DNA of 64,000 bases from positions 1 to 64,000 of the forward strand of contig JBGUJG010000009.1 of NCBI GenBank assembly GCA_045113695.1, in the 5' to 3' direction. This DNA comes from UBA4246 sp045113695 (lineage in GTDB: Bacteria; Bacillota; Clostridia; Christensenellales; Aristaeellaceae). Below the pieces are notes generated by a model that had not been told where the DNA came from, did no database searches, and worked only from the letters and a program-made list of their open reading frames with translations. Below, piece after piece: positions 50,445-57,892 of the stretch. How positions within the stretch are numbered: the first letter of the stretch is position 1; each line of letters opens with the position of its first letter. Made by a program: the position numbers and the translations under genes.

Positions 50445-51851
50445 ATGAAAAAGCTTCAGGTCATCGACATGTCGCTGCGCCGGGCCGATAAAGACACCGG
50501 CAGGGAAATGTCCTTCAAGGAAAAGCTGGAGATTGCCCGGAGCCTCGACCGGCTGCGCACGGACGCCATCGAACTGGCCCCGATTTCCGGCTCCAAGGCA
50601 GACCAGCTGGCCAACCGCACCATCGCCTCGATGGTGTCCTGCCGGATCAGCGCGGCGGTGGATCTTTCGAACCCCCTGATCGAGGAGACCTGGGAGTCGA
50701 TCCGCACCGCCAAATCCCCGGCGCTCAACCTGCTGGCCCCGGTGTCCACCGTGCTGATGGAGTACGAAGCCCACAAGAAGGCGCCGGTGCTGCTGGAAAC
50801 CGTATCCGCCCTGGTCAGCCACGCCCGCTTCTGCTCTGAGCACGTGGAATTCACCGCCGTGGACGCCACGCGGGCCGAGCCTGATTTCCTCTGCAAAGTC
50901 CTGAATGCCGCACTGGACGCCGGGGCGGACCGGGTGACGGTCTGCGATACGGCCGGCGTCATGCTGCCGGACGAGTTCGGCGCCTTTATCGCCAATATCA
51001 AACAGCAGGTCCCCCGCCTTTCTGAAACCGAGTTCTTCGTCGAGCTCAGCGACGGGCTGGGCATGGCCCTGGCCTGCGCCGCCGCCGCCGTCCGAGAGGG
51101 CGCCTGCGGGGTCAAATGCGTGGCGCTCGGCGGCGGCGTGATCTCCCTGGAAGCCCTGGCCCACTTCATCCAGGTCAAGGGAAACGACCTGGACATCAGC
51201 ACGGGCCTGCGGCTGACCGAGCTCAACCGCGGGGTCAGCCAGATCCGCAAGATCGCCGAACCGCAGCAGGAGATCTCCCGTTTCACCAACATCGGGCTGG
51301 AAGACGTTTCCGGCGTCTGCCTGGACGCCAGCGATTCCATCTCCGAGGTCACCCAGGTGGTCCGCCAGCTGGGATACGACCTGAGCGACGAAGACAACCT
51401 GCGGGTCTATGAGGCCTTCCGGCAGGTCGCCGAAAAGAAGCATTTTGTCGGCACCAAGGAGCTGGACGCCATCATTGCCAGCGCCGCCATGCAGGTGCCG
51501 GCCACGTACAAGCTGGTCAACTACGTCACCAACAGCGGCAGCATCATCACGGCCACCGCCAACATCCTGATCGAAAAGGACGGCCAGCAGATCCGCGGGG
51601 TCGGCATCGGCGACGGCCCGATCGACGCGGCCTTCCAGGCCATCGAGCAGATCATCGGCCACCATTACGAGCTGGACGATTTCCAGATCCAGACCGTCAC
51701 CGAGGGCCGCGACGCCATGGGCAGCGCCCTGGTCAAGCTCCGCTCCGGCGGCCGGGTGTATTCCGGCAACGGCATCTCCACCGATATCATCGGAGCCGCC
51801 ATCCGCGCGTATGTCAGCGCGCTGAACAAGATCCTGTACGAGGAAGCCTGA
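50445..51851 (+). CDS. LeuA-like protein with lost metal-binding site and intact regulatory domain
   Basis: 468 residues, aligned along its whole length with 2-isopropylmalate synthase (LeuA). Residues 1-330 keep the TIM-barrel framework (FKEKLEIARSLDRLRTDAIE; VTVCDTAGVMLPDEF), but the key sites are gone: the DTTLRDGEQ motif is VIDMSLRRADKD, the HxHxD metal pair is VELSDGLG (His to Glu and Ser) near residue 200, GERAGN is LGGGVI, and the SGIHQDG loop is absent. The C-terminal LeuA dimer/leucine-binding domain (about 350-468, VGIGDGPIDAAFQAIEQI, YSGNGISTDIIGAA) is well kept. It is therefore likely a non-catalytic, leucine- or acyl-binding protein. T-box control upstream and a ligase gene 17 bp downstream suggest one unit. 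An enzyme with another chemistry cannot be excluded. Confidence 0.8.
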   Translation: MKKLQVIDMSLRRADKDTGREMSFKEKLEIARSLDRLRTDAIELAPISGSKADQLANRTIASMVSCRISAAVDLSNPLIEETWESIRTAKSPALNLLAPVSTVLMEYEAHKKAPVLLETVSALVSHARFCSEHVEFTAVDATRAEPDFLCKVLNAALDAGADRVTVCDTAGVMLPDEFGAFIANIKQQVPRLSETEFFVELSDGLGMALACAAAAVREGACGVKCVALGGGVISLEALAHFIQVKGNDLDISTGLRLTELNRGVSQIRKIAEPQQEISRFTNIGLEDVSGVCLDASDSISEVTQVVRQLGYDLSDEDNLRVYEAFRQVAEKKHFVGTKELDAIIASAAMQVPATYKLVNYVTNSGSIITATANILIEKDGQQIRGVGIGDGPIDAAFQAIEQIIGHHYELDDFQIQTVTEGRDAMGSALVKLRSGGRVYSGNGISTDIIGAAIRAYVSALNKILYEEA

Positions 51852-51868
51852 ACGGGGAGGTGCCAAGC

Positions 51869-54367
51869 GTGAAACTTTCTTTCTCCATCCAATACTGGGA
51901 CGGCCTTTCATGGGACGATTTCTGCGCCGCCGCCGTCAGCGCCCGGATGCAGGGCATCGACATCCACGACCTGCAGGGCCCGGTTTTTTCCGGGAAAGGG
52001 AGCCCGACCAACCCGGAGCGGGCCGCTTCCGTCCGCCGCAGCCTGCTCGGGCAGGGGCTTTCGATCCCCTGCGCCGGGGTTTCCAGGGACCTGACCGACC
52101 CGCTGTTTGACGGCGAGTTTGACGAGTGCCTGGAAACCGCCGTCAACCTTGGCATTCCCTGCCTGAGCGTCCGCGCCGCCTGCCCGGACGACGAAAAAAA
52201 CGCCGGCATCCTGCGGGCCCTGCTGGAAAAAACGGGATCCGCTCCGGTCACCATCCTGGTGGAAACAGCCGGCGCGTACGCGGACAGCGCGCGCCTGCGC
52301 GGCCTGCTCAACCGCTTTTCGGACGACCGGCTGGCCGCCCTGTGGGACATGGCGCTGACCTGCTTTGAAGCCGGTGAGGACGCCGAAAAGACCATCACCG
52401 AGCTCGGAGCCTATGTGCGGCATGTGAGGATCCACGACGGCCGGACCGAAGACGGTCAGGTCCGCCCGGAACTCCTGGGGGACGGGACCCTGCCCCTCAA
52501 GGACCTGATGAACGCCCTGCGCTCGGTCAACTACGACGGCTATGTGTCCCTCGAATGGAATCCCGGCTGGATCGAGGGGCTGGAAGATATCGAAATCATC
52601 CTGACCCACTTTGAAAACGTCATCCGGCCCTATCTGAACACCAAGCGGGGCCACCGCCACCTGTACTGGTCGAACCGGCACAACGGCCGCTATGTCTGGA
52701 AAAAAGGCCTGCTGATCGACAAGACCTTCCCCCAGGTGCTGGACACCATGGTGGAAGAGTTCCCGGACCAGCTGGCCATCCGCTATACCACGCTGGACTA
52801 TACCCGCACCTACAGCCAGTTCCGCGACGACGTGGACGAGTTCGCCCGCGCCCTGGTGTCCCTGGGCGTCAGACCGGGCTCCAAGGTGACCATCTGGGCC
52901 ACCAACGTGCCCCAGTGGTTCCTGACCTTCTGGGCCGCCACGAAGATCGGCGCGGTCCTGGTGACGATGAACACGGCCTACAAGATCCATGAGGCCGAAT
53001 ACCTGCTCCGCCAGTCGGACACCCACACCCTGGTCATGATTGAGGGCTACCGGGATTCCGACTACAGGAGCATCATCAACGAGCTCTGCCCCGAGCTTCA
53101 GGACAAGAAGCCGGATGAACCGCTGCACAGCCGGCGGCTGCCCTTCCTGCGCAACGTCATTACAGTCGGCTTCCGGATGAACGGCGGCATTACCTGGGAG
53201 GAAGCCCTCGCCTGCGCGCCCCGGACGCCGATGGAGGAAATCCACCGCCTGGCCGCCGCCGTGAACGTCAACGACGTGTGCAACATGCAGTACACCTCCG
53301 GAACGACCGGTTTCCCCAAGGGTGTCATGCTGACCCATTACAACATCGTCAACGACGGCAAATCCATCGGCGACGGCATGGACCTGTCCACCGAGGACCG
53401 GATGATGATCCAGGTGCCGATGTTCCACTGCTTCGGCATGGTGCTGGCCATGACGGCCACGATGACGCACGGCGGGACGATCCTGCCGATCCCCTATTTC
53501 TCGCCCAAATCCTCCCTGGCCTGCATCCACAACGAGCACATCACCGCTTTCCACGGCGTGCCGACGATGTTCATCGCGATGCTCTCACACCCGGACTTTG
53601 AAAAGACCAGCTTTGCCTCCATGCGCACCGGCATCATGGCCGGCAGCCCCTGCCCCATCGCCGTGATGCGGGACGTGGTCGAAAAGATGCACATGCCGGA
53701 GATCGTCATCGTCTACGGACAGACGGAAGCATCCCCCGGCTGTACGATGAGCCGGACGACCGACCCCCTCGAGGTCCGCGTGACGACCGTCGGCAGCGCC
53801 TTCCCCGAGGTCGAGTGCAAGATCGTCGACCCGGAGACCGGCAAAGACTGCCCGGACGAGGTGATCGGCGAGTTTGTCGCCCGGGGCTACAACATCATGA
53901 AGGGCTACTACAAGATGCCCAAGGCGACCGCCGCCGCCATCGACAAGGACGGCTGGCTCCACACCGGCGACCTGGCCTGCCGCACGAAGGAAGGCAACTA
54001 CCGCATCACCGGCCGCCTCAAGGACATGATCATCCGCGGGGGCGAGAACATCTACCCCAAGGAGATCGAGGAATTCATCTATACCCACCCCAAGGTCAGC
54101 GACGTGCAGGTGATCGGCGTGCCCGACCAGGCGATGGGCGAGGAGATCATGGCCTGCATCATCCTGAAAGAGGGGATGACGATGACGGCCGACGAGATGA
54201 AAAAGTATGTCCTGGACCACATGGCCAAGCACAAGGTGCCCAAGTACATCGAATTCGTCACCGGTTTCCCGATGAACGACGCCGGCAAGATCCAGAAATA
54301 CAAGATGCGCGAACAGGCCATCCAGAAACTGGGCCTGCAGAAGGCCGCGGGGATTGAGACGGCGTAA
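51869..54367 (+). CDS. TIM-barrel (AP-endonuclease-2-like)/acyl-CoA synthetase fusion
   Basis: 832 residues from the GTG at 51869 (GGGGAGG 8 bases upstream). Residues about 1-255 are a xylose-isomerase-like TIM barrel (LVETAGAYAD, ALWDMALTCFEAGE, RHVRIHDGRTEDG, YVSLEWNPGW), with the Glu/Asp/His pattern for metal binding. Residues about 280-832 are an AMP-forming acyl-CoA ligase: YTSGTTGFPKGVMLTH near 475, YGQTEASPGCTM near 617, GWLHTGDLACR near 694, GRLKDMIIRGGENIYPKEIE near 715, catalytic Lys in NDAGKIQK near 807. The ligase resembles medium or branched-chain acyl-CoA synthetases (FadD-like). The fusion is unusual. It follows the LeuA-like gene by 17 bp under the same T-box. Confidence 0.9.
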   Translation: MKLSFSIQYWDGLSWDDFCAAAVSARMQGIDIHDLQGPVFSGKGSPTNPERAASVRRSLLGQGLSIPCAGVSRDLTDPLFDGEFDECLETAVNLGIPCLSVRAACPDDEKNAGILRALLEKTGSAPVTILVETAGAYADSARLRGLLNRFSDDRLAALWDMALTCFEAGEDAEKTITELGAYVRHVRIHDGRTEDGQVRPELLGDGTLPLKDLMNALRSVNYDGYVSLEWNPGWIEGLEDIEIILTHFENVIRPYLNTKRGHRHLYWSNRHNGRYVWKKGLLIDKTFPQVLDTMVEEFPDQLAIRYTTLDYTRTYSQFRDDVDEFARALVSLGVRPGSKVTIWATNVPQWFLTFWAATKIGAVLVTMNTAYKIHEAEYLLRQSDTHTLVMIEGYRDSDYRSIINELCPELQDKKPDEPLHSRRLPFLRNVITVGFRMNGGITWEEALACAPRTPMEEIHRLAAAVNVNDVCNMQYTSGTTGFPKGVMLTHYNIVNDGKSIGDGMDLSTEDRMMIQVPMFHCFGMVLAMTATMTHGGTILPIPYFSPKSSLACIHNEHITAFHGVPTMFIAMLSHPDFEKTSFASMRTGIMAGSPCPIAVMRDVVEKMHMPEIVIVYGQTEASPGCTMSRTTDPLEVRVTTVGSAFPEVECKIVDPETGKDCPDEVIGEFVARGYNIMKGYYKMPKATAAAIDKDGWLHTGDLACRTKEGNYRITGRLKDMIIRGGENIYPKEIEEFIYTHPKVSDVQVIGVPDQAMGEEIMACIILKEGMTMTADEMKKYVLDHMAKHKVPKYIEFVTGFPMNDAGKIQKYKMREQAIQKLGLQKAAGIETA

Positions 54368-54370
54368 AAC

Positions 54371-54462
54371 AGTGAGGAGTGACCGCTCCCTGCGATCGCT
54401 TAGTGAGGAGTTAATAGTCATGACTATCAACTCCTCACTCCTCATTCCTAACTCCTCACTTT
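54371..54462. repeat. Inverted heptad-repeat element, TGAGGAG type
   Basis: A 38-bp palindrome with one mismatch at 54402-54439 (AGTGAGGAGTT outside, ATAGTCATGACTAT inside, its inverse outside), followed by heptads CTCCTCA, CTCCTCA, TTCCTAA, CTCCTCA. It begins three bases after the ligase stop codon. The segment CTATCAACTCCTCACTCC is shared with the element at 22119-22241. Confidence 0.85.
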
Positions 54463-54493
54463 CCTTTATCCTGTTTTCCATCGGTGAATACAC

Positions 54494-55315
54494 ATGATCA
54501 TTGATTCACACTGCCACATCTATCCGGATAAAATCGCCCTGAAGGCGGTTGCCTCCGTGGACCGGTTTTATGACGGGCTGCCGGCCGAGCCCCATGACGG
54601 GACGACCGGGACCCTGCTCAGGTCCGGCAAAGAGGCCGGGATTACCCGCTTCGTCGTCCATTCCGTCGCCACCTCCCCGGAACAGGTGAGCCACATCAAC
54701 CGCTTTATCGCCGCTTCCGTCCGGGACGCCGGGGGAGTCTTCATCGGCCTAGGCGCTCTGCATCCGGATTCGGAAAGGCTTCCGCAGGATCTGGAAGAGC
54801 TCCGGGCCCTTGGGCTCCGCGGCATCAAGATCCATCCGGATTTCCAGCGCTTTGAGGCGGACAGCATAAAAGCGTTCCGCCTGTATGAACTGGCGGAAGC
54901 ATCCGGGCTGCCCATCCTGATCCACACCGGGGATCACCGCTATGATTACTCGAACCCCGAGCGGATGGTCAGGGTGCTGCGCGCCTTTCCCTCGCTCCGG
55001 ATCATCGGGGCGCATTTCGGCGGCTGGAGCGTCTGGGACCGGGCGGAGGCCCTGCTGCCAGGATACCCGAACTTCTGGGTGGATACGTCCTCCTCTTTCC
55101 ACTGGATGGACCCGGAACGGGCGCACCGCATCATCCGCGCCTTCGGGGCGGACCGGGTCCTGTTCGGGACCGACTACCCGATGTGGCCGCAGAAGCCGGA
55201 GCTTGATTTCCTGCGGTCCCTCCCGCTGACGGAAGAGGAACAGGAACTGATCCTATGGAAAAATGCCGATGCCCTGTACCGGGCGGATCCGTCCGGCCTG
55301 TCCCAAAACGGCTGA
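54494..55315 (+). CDS. Amidohydrolase, Amidohydro_2 family
   Basis: 273 residues, TIM-barrel metal hydrolase or decarboxylase. Metal marks: DSHCHIYPD (HxH) at 4-12, GIKIHPDF near 116, LIHTGDHRYD near 140, IGAHFGGW near 172 and LFGTDYPMW (catalytic Asp) near 220. It belongs with TIM-barrel hydrolases of the ACMSD/aminocarboxymuconate type, whose substrates are often small carboxylic acids or lactones. It lies 127 bp after the ligase fusion with a heptad element between them, so it may be transcribed with it. The substrate is unknown. Confidence 0.87.
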   Translation: MIIDSHCHIYPDKIALKAVASVDRFYDGLPAEPHDGTTGTLLRSGKEAGITRFVVHSVATSPEQVSHINRFIAASVRDAGGVFIGLGALHPDSERLPQDLEELRALGLRGIKIHPDFQRFEADSIKAFRLYELAEASGLPILIHTGDHRYDYSNPERMVRVLRAFPSLRIIGAHFGGWSVWDRAEALLPGYPNFWVDTSSSFHWMDPERAHRIIRAFGADRVLFGTDYPMWPQKPELDFLRSLPLTEEEQELILWKNADALYRADPSGLSQNG

Positions 55316-55356
55316 ACAGCTTTGCTTCTGCCTGTCCCCGCCGGTGAAATTCATGG

Positions 55357-55385
55357 ATGACAAACAGAGGGTTTCATAGTATAAT
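55357..55385 (+). promoter_or_regulatory. Promoter of the repeat-protein gene
   Basis: -35 ATGACA, 17-bp spacer, -10 TATAAT, about 68 bp before the ATG at 55453. Confidence 0.75.
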
Positions 55386-55452
55386 ACAGGCAGAACCATG
55401 ATTTCATGGCAGTCTTTTCAATCATTTTGAAATGAGCTTCAGGGAGGTACAT

Positions 55453-57732
55453 ATGAAAAAACTATTCTGTATTCTGCTGGCCGGTATTTTTCTGCTGAGC
55501 GGCCTTGTTCTTCCCCTGTCTTCATCCGTTTCCGGCTATGCCGAAACGCTCGATGAAGAAGAATTCATGCCGGAAGAAGGCCTGGATCCGGAAGAGGAAG
55601 CTGAACCGGCGGAAGCCGCTCCCGCGGCGCCCAAACCCGCCGCCGCGTTCAAAAAAGGATATGTCAAAGTCACCTCCGGCACCTATGCGTACCGCGATGT
55701 GGGCCTGACCGTTCCGGCCGGCTTCTTTGTCACCAGCGGCAACGTATACGCGCAGGCCGAAACCGACACCGTCCTGCGGATCGTGATCCCGAACAGCGAC
55801 CAGAAAGCCGTCATGTCCGTATTTGTGGCATTGGATCAGGTCAGCCCGATGCCCACCGGCGCCATCGTCTCCATGAGAAACGCGCTGAGCGGATCCAATC
55901 TTCCAACCTATAACGGATATCCGCTGATCAAGATCGTCTTTAAGCGCGTGGAAGCTTCGGATGAAGACGTCCGGCCCGCCCCTGCCGCGCAGGAAACGCC
56001 CGCTGAACCGGCTGTGGAGCCTGCCGGCGAAGCGGAAACCGCCGTCGCGGAGGAAGAAGCGGCAGAAGAACCCGCTGCCGAAACCGGCGAGCCCGCTCCG
56101 GAAGCGGATTGGACAGCCGCCCCGGCGGACATCAGCATTGCCCTTTCCGAGAATCAGCAGAGCGCCGTGCTGACCTGGACCGGCAACGGGGCGGCGGAAC
56201 AGTACGCCGTTTTCGAAAAGATGGACGGATATGATCAGCTGGTCGACGTCGTGACCGGCGCCGAAACCTATACGACAGGCGTTCTCTCCGGCGGCGAGCA
56301 TATCTTCTATGTCATCCCGCAGAACGGCATCGCCCTGGGCATGGCTTCCGAACAGGCGGCGGTCCTGGTTCCGACTTCCTGGCAGACCGCTGTCACCGAT
56401 GTAGCGGCGGCTCTTTCGGAGGACGGCACCAAAGCCGTCCTGACCTGGACCGGCAACGGCGCCGCGGCCGAATACTGCGTCTATGAACAGCAGACCGACA
56501 CCAACGACTTGCTGGGCACTGTGGCGGACGGCAGTACCTTTACCACGGAAACGCTGACGCCCGGCGAACACACTTTCCTGATCCGGCCCTATCACGAAGA
56601 CGCTTACGGCACGCCGTCCGAGCCGGTCACGGTTGCCGTCCCCATGCACTGGAAGGCTGCCCCGGCCAACCTGACCGCTGCGCTTTCCGAGGACGGCTCC
56701 CAGGTCATCCTGACCTGGACCGGCAACGGCGTCGCCAAAGACTACCGCGTGTATGAGCAGCTTGAGGAATCCAATAAAGCACTGGGTACCGCGGCTGACG
56801 CCGAGACCTTTACCACCAAGGCCCTCATACCGGGCGAGCACACCTTCTTCGTCGTGCCCCGCCAGGACAAATCAAACGGCATGGCTTCCGAGCCTGTCAC
56901 CGTCACCGTGCCCCTGCACTGGAAGGTCGCTCCGACCGGTCTGAGCGCGGAGCTTTCCGAAGACGGTTCCCAGGTCATCCTGACCTGGACCGGCAACGGC
57001 ATCGCCACAATCTACCGCGTTTATGAAAAGCTTGAGGAATCCAACAAGTATGTTGGCACCGCGGTTGACGCCGAGACTTTTTCCACCAAGGCCCTCACGC
57101 CGGGTGAGCACACCTTCTTTGTTGTAGCTCACCAGGACAAAGCCAACGGGTTACGTTCCGAGCCTGTTACCGTCACTATGCCCATGCACTGGAAGGTTGC
57201 CCCGACGGAACTGACTGCGGAACTTTCCGAAGACGGCACGCAGGCCGTTCTGACCTGGACCGGCAACGGCCTTTCCACTGCCTACCGTGTATACGAAAAG
57301 CTTGAGAAATCGAACAAAGCCCTGGGAACCGTGACAGACGCTGAAACCTTTACGACTAAGGCGCTCGCCCCCGGTGAACACACCTTCTTTGTCACCCCCC
57401 GCCTGGACAATACCAACGGCCTTTATTCCGAAACCATCAACGTCACCGTGCCCATGCACTGGAAGGCCGCCCCGACTGACGTGAACGCAGAGCTTTCCGA
57501 AGACGGTACCAGGGTGACCCTGACCTGGAAAGGCAACGGTATCGCCACAACCTACCGCGTATACGAAAAGCTCGCAGATTCCAACAAGCGCCTGGGGACC
57601 GTGACCGACGCGGAAACCTTTACCACGGAAGAACTGGAGCCCGGCGAGCATACCTTCTTCGTGCTGGCCTATATGAATAAGGCAAACGGCCTGTATTCCG
57701 AGACGGTCTCCGTGCTGGTTCCGGAAAAATAA
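55453..57732 (+). CDS. Secreted protein with six 90-residue fibronectin-III-like modules
   Basis: 759 residues from the ATG at 55453 (GGGAGG site). Signal peptide MKKLFCILLAGIFLLSGLVL, then a Glu/Ala/Pro-rich stretch, an N-terminal domain (YVKVTSGTYAYRDVGLTVPA, near 70-165), and a second acidic Ala-Pro-Glu linker to about 215. Residues 220-759 are six 90-residue modules, each with ALSEDGTQVILTWTGNG, YRVYEKLEESNKALGT and GEHTFFV, in the style of fibronectin type III domains. There is no LPXTG motif or anchor. The last module ends at the stop codon. Adhesin or extracellular spacer; function unknown. Confidence 0.88.
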   Translation: MKKLFCILLAGIFLLSGLVLPLSSSVSGYAETLDEEEFMPEEGLDPEEEAEPAEAAPAAPKPAAAFKKGYVKVTSGTYAYRDVGLTVPAGFFVTSGNVYAQAETDTVLRIVIPNSDQKAVMSVFVALDQVSPMPTGAIVSMRNALSGSNLPTYNGYPLIKIVFKRVEASDEDVRPAPAAQETPAEPAVEPAGEAETAVAEEEAAEEPAAETGEPAPEADWTAAPADISIALSENQQSAVLTWTGNGAAEQYAVFEKMDGYDQLVDVVTGAETYTTGVLSGGEHIFYVIPQNGIALGMASEQAAVLVPTSWQTAVTDVAAALSEDGTKAVLTWTGNGAAAEYCVYEQQTDTNDLLGTVADGSTFTTETLTPGEHTFLIRPYHEDAYGTPSEPVTVAVPMHWKAAPANLTAALSEDGSQVILTWTGNGVAKDYRVYEQLEESNKALGTAADAETFTTKALIPGEHTFFVVPRQDKSNGMASEPVTVTVPLHWKVAPTGLSAELSEDGSQVILTWTGNGIATIYRVYEKLEESNKYVGTAVDAETFSTKALTPGEHTFFVVAHQDKANGLRSEPVTVTMPMHWKVAPTELTAELSEDGTQAVLTWTGNGLSTAYRVYEKLEKSNKALGTVTDAETFTTKALAPGEHTFFVTPRLDNTNGLYSETINVTVPMHWKAAPTDVNAELSEDGTRVTLTWKGNGIATTYRVYEKLADSNKRLGTVTDAETFTTEELEPGEHTFFVLAYMNKANGLYSETVSVLVPEK
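56110..57729 (+). repeat. Six tandem 270-bp repeats inside the fibronectin-like gene
   Basis: The conserved Trp codon recurs at 56110, 56380, 56650, 56920, 57190 and 57460, exactly 270 bp apart. Units 3-5 are nearly identical in DNA over long stretches, unit 1 is the most divergent. The last unit ends directly at the stop codon. High identity means copy number can change by recombination. Confidence 0.9.
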
Positions 57733-57768
57733 CGCAAGCCAGCCCCACAGCCTGCAAAAATATTGCCA

Positions 57769-57804
57769 GGCCGCCGCGCCGGGAACGGCGCGGCGGCCCT
57801 TTTG
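57769..57804 (+). terminator. Terminator of the repeat-protein gene
   Basis: Perfect 13-bp GC stem GGCCGCCGCGCCG/CGGCGCGGCGGCC with GGAA loop, followed by a short T-run. Confidence 0.85.
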
Positions 57805-57892
57805 GAACAGACGCAGCGAAACAGCAGGCTCCTCCCCGCCGGCAGACCGGCCTGATCCGCTGCGTATCCCATTAAAAAGGAGGCCCTCCGCC

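Noticed and set aside
56110..57729. Possible CRISPR or mobile element from regular repeats
   Set aside because: The repeats are 270 bp, in frame, and encode protein modules.
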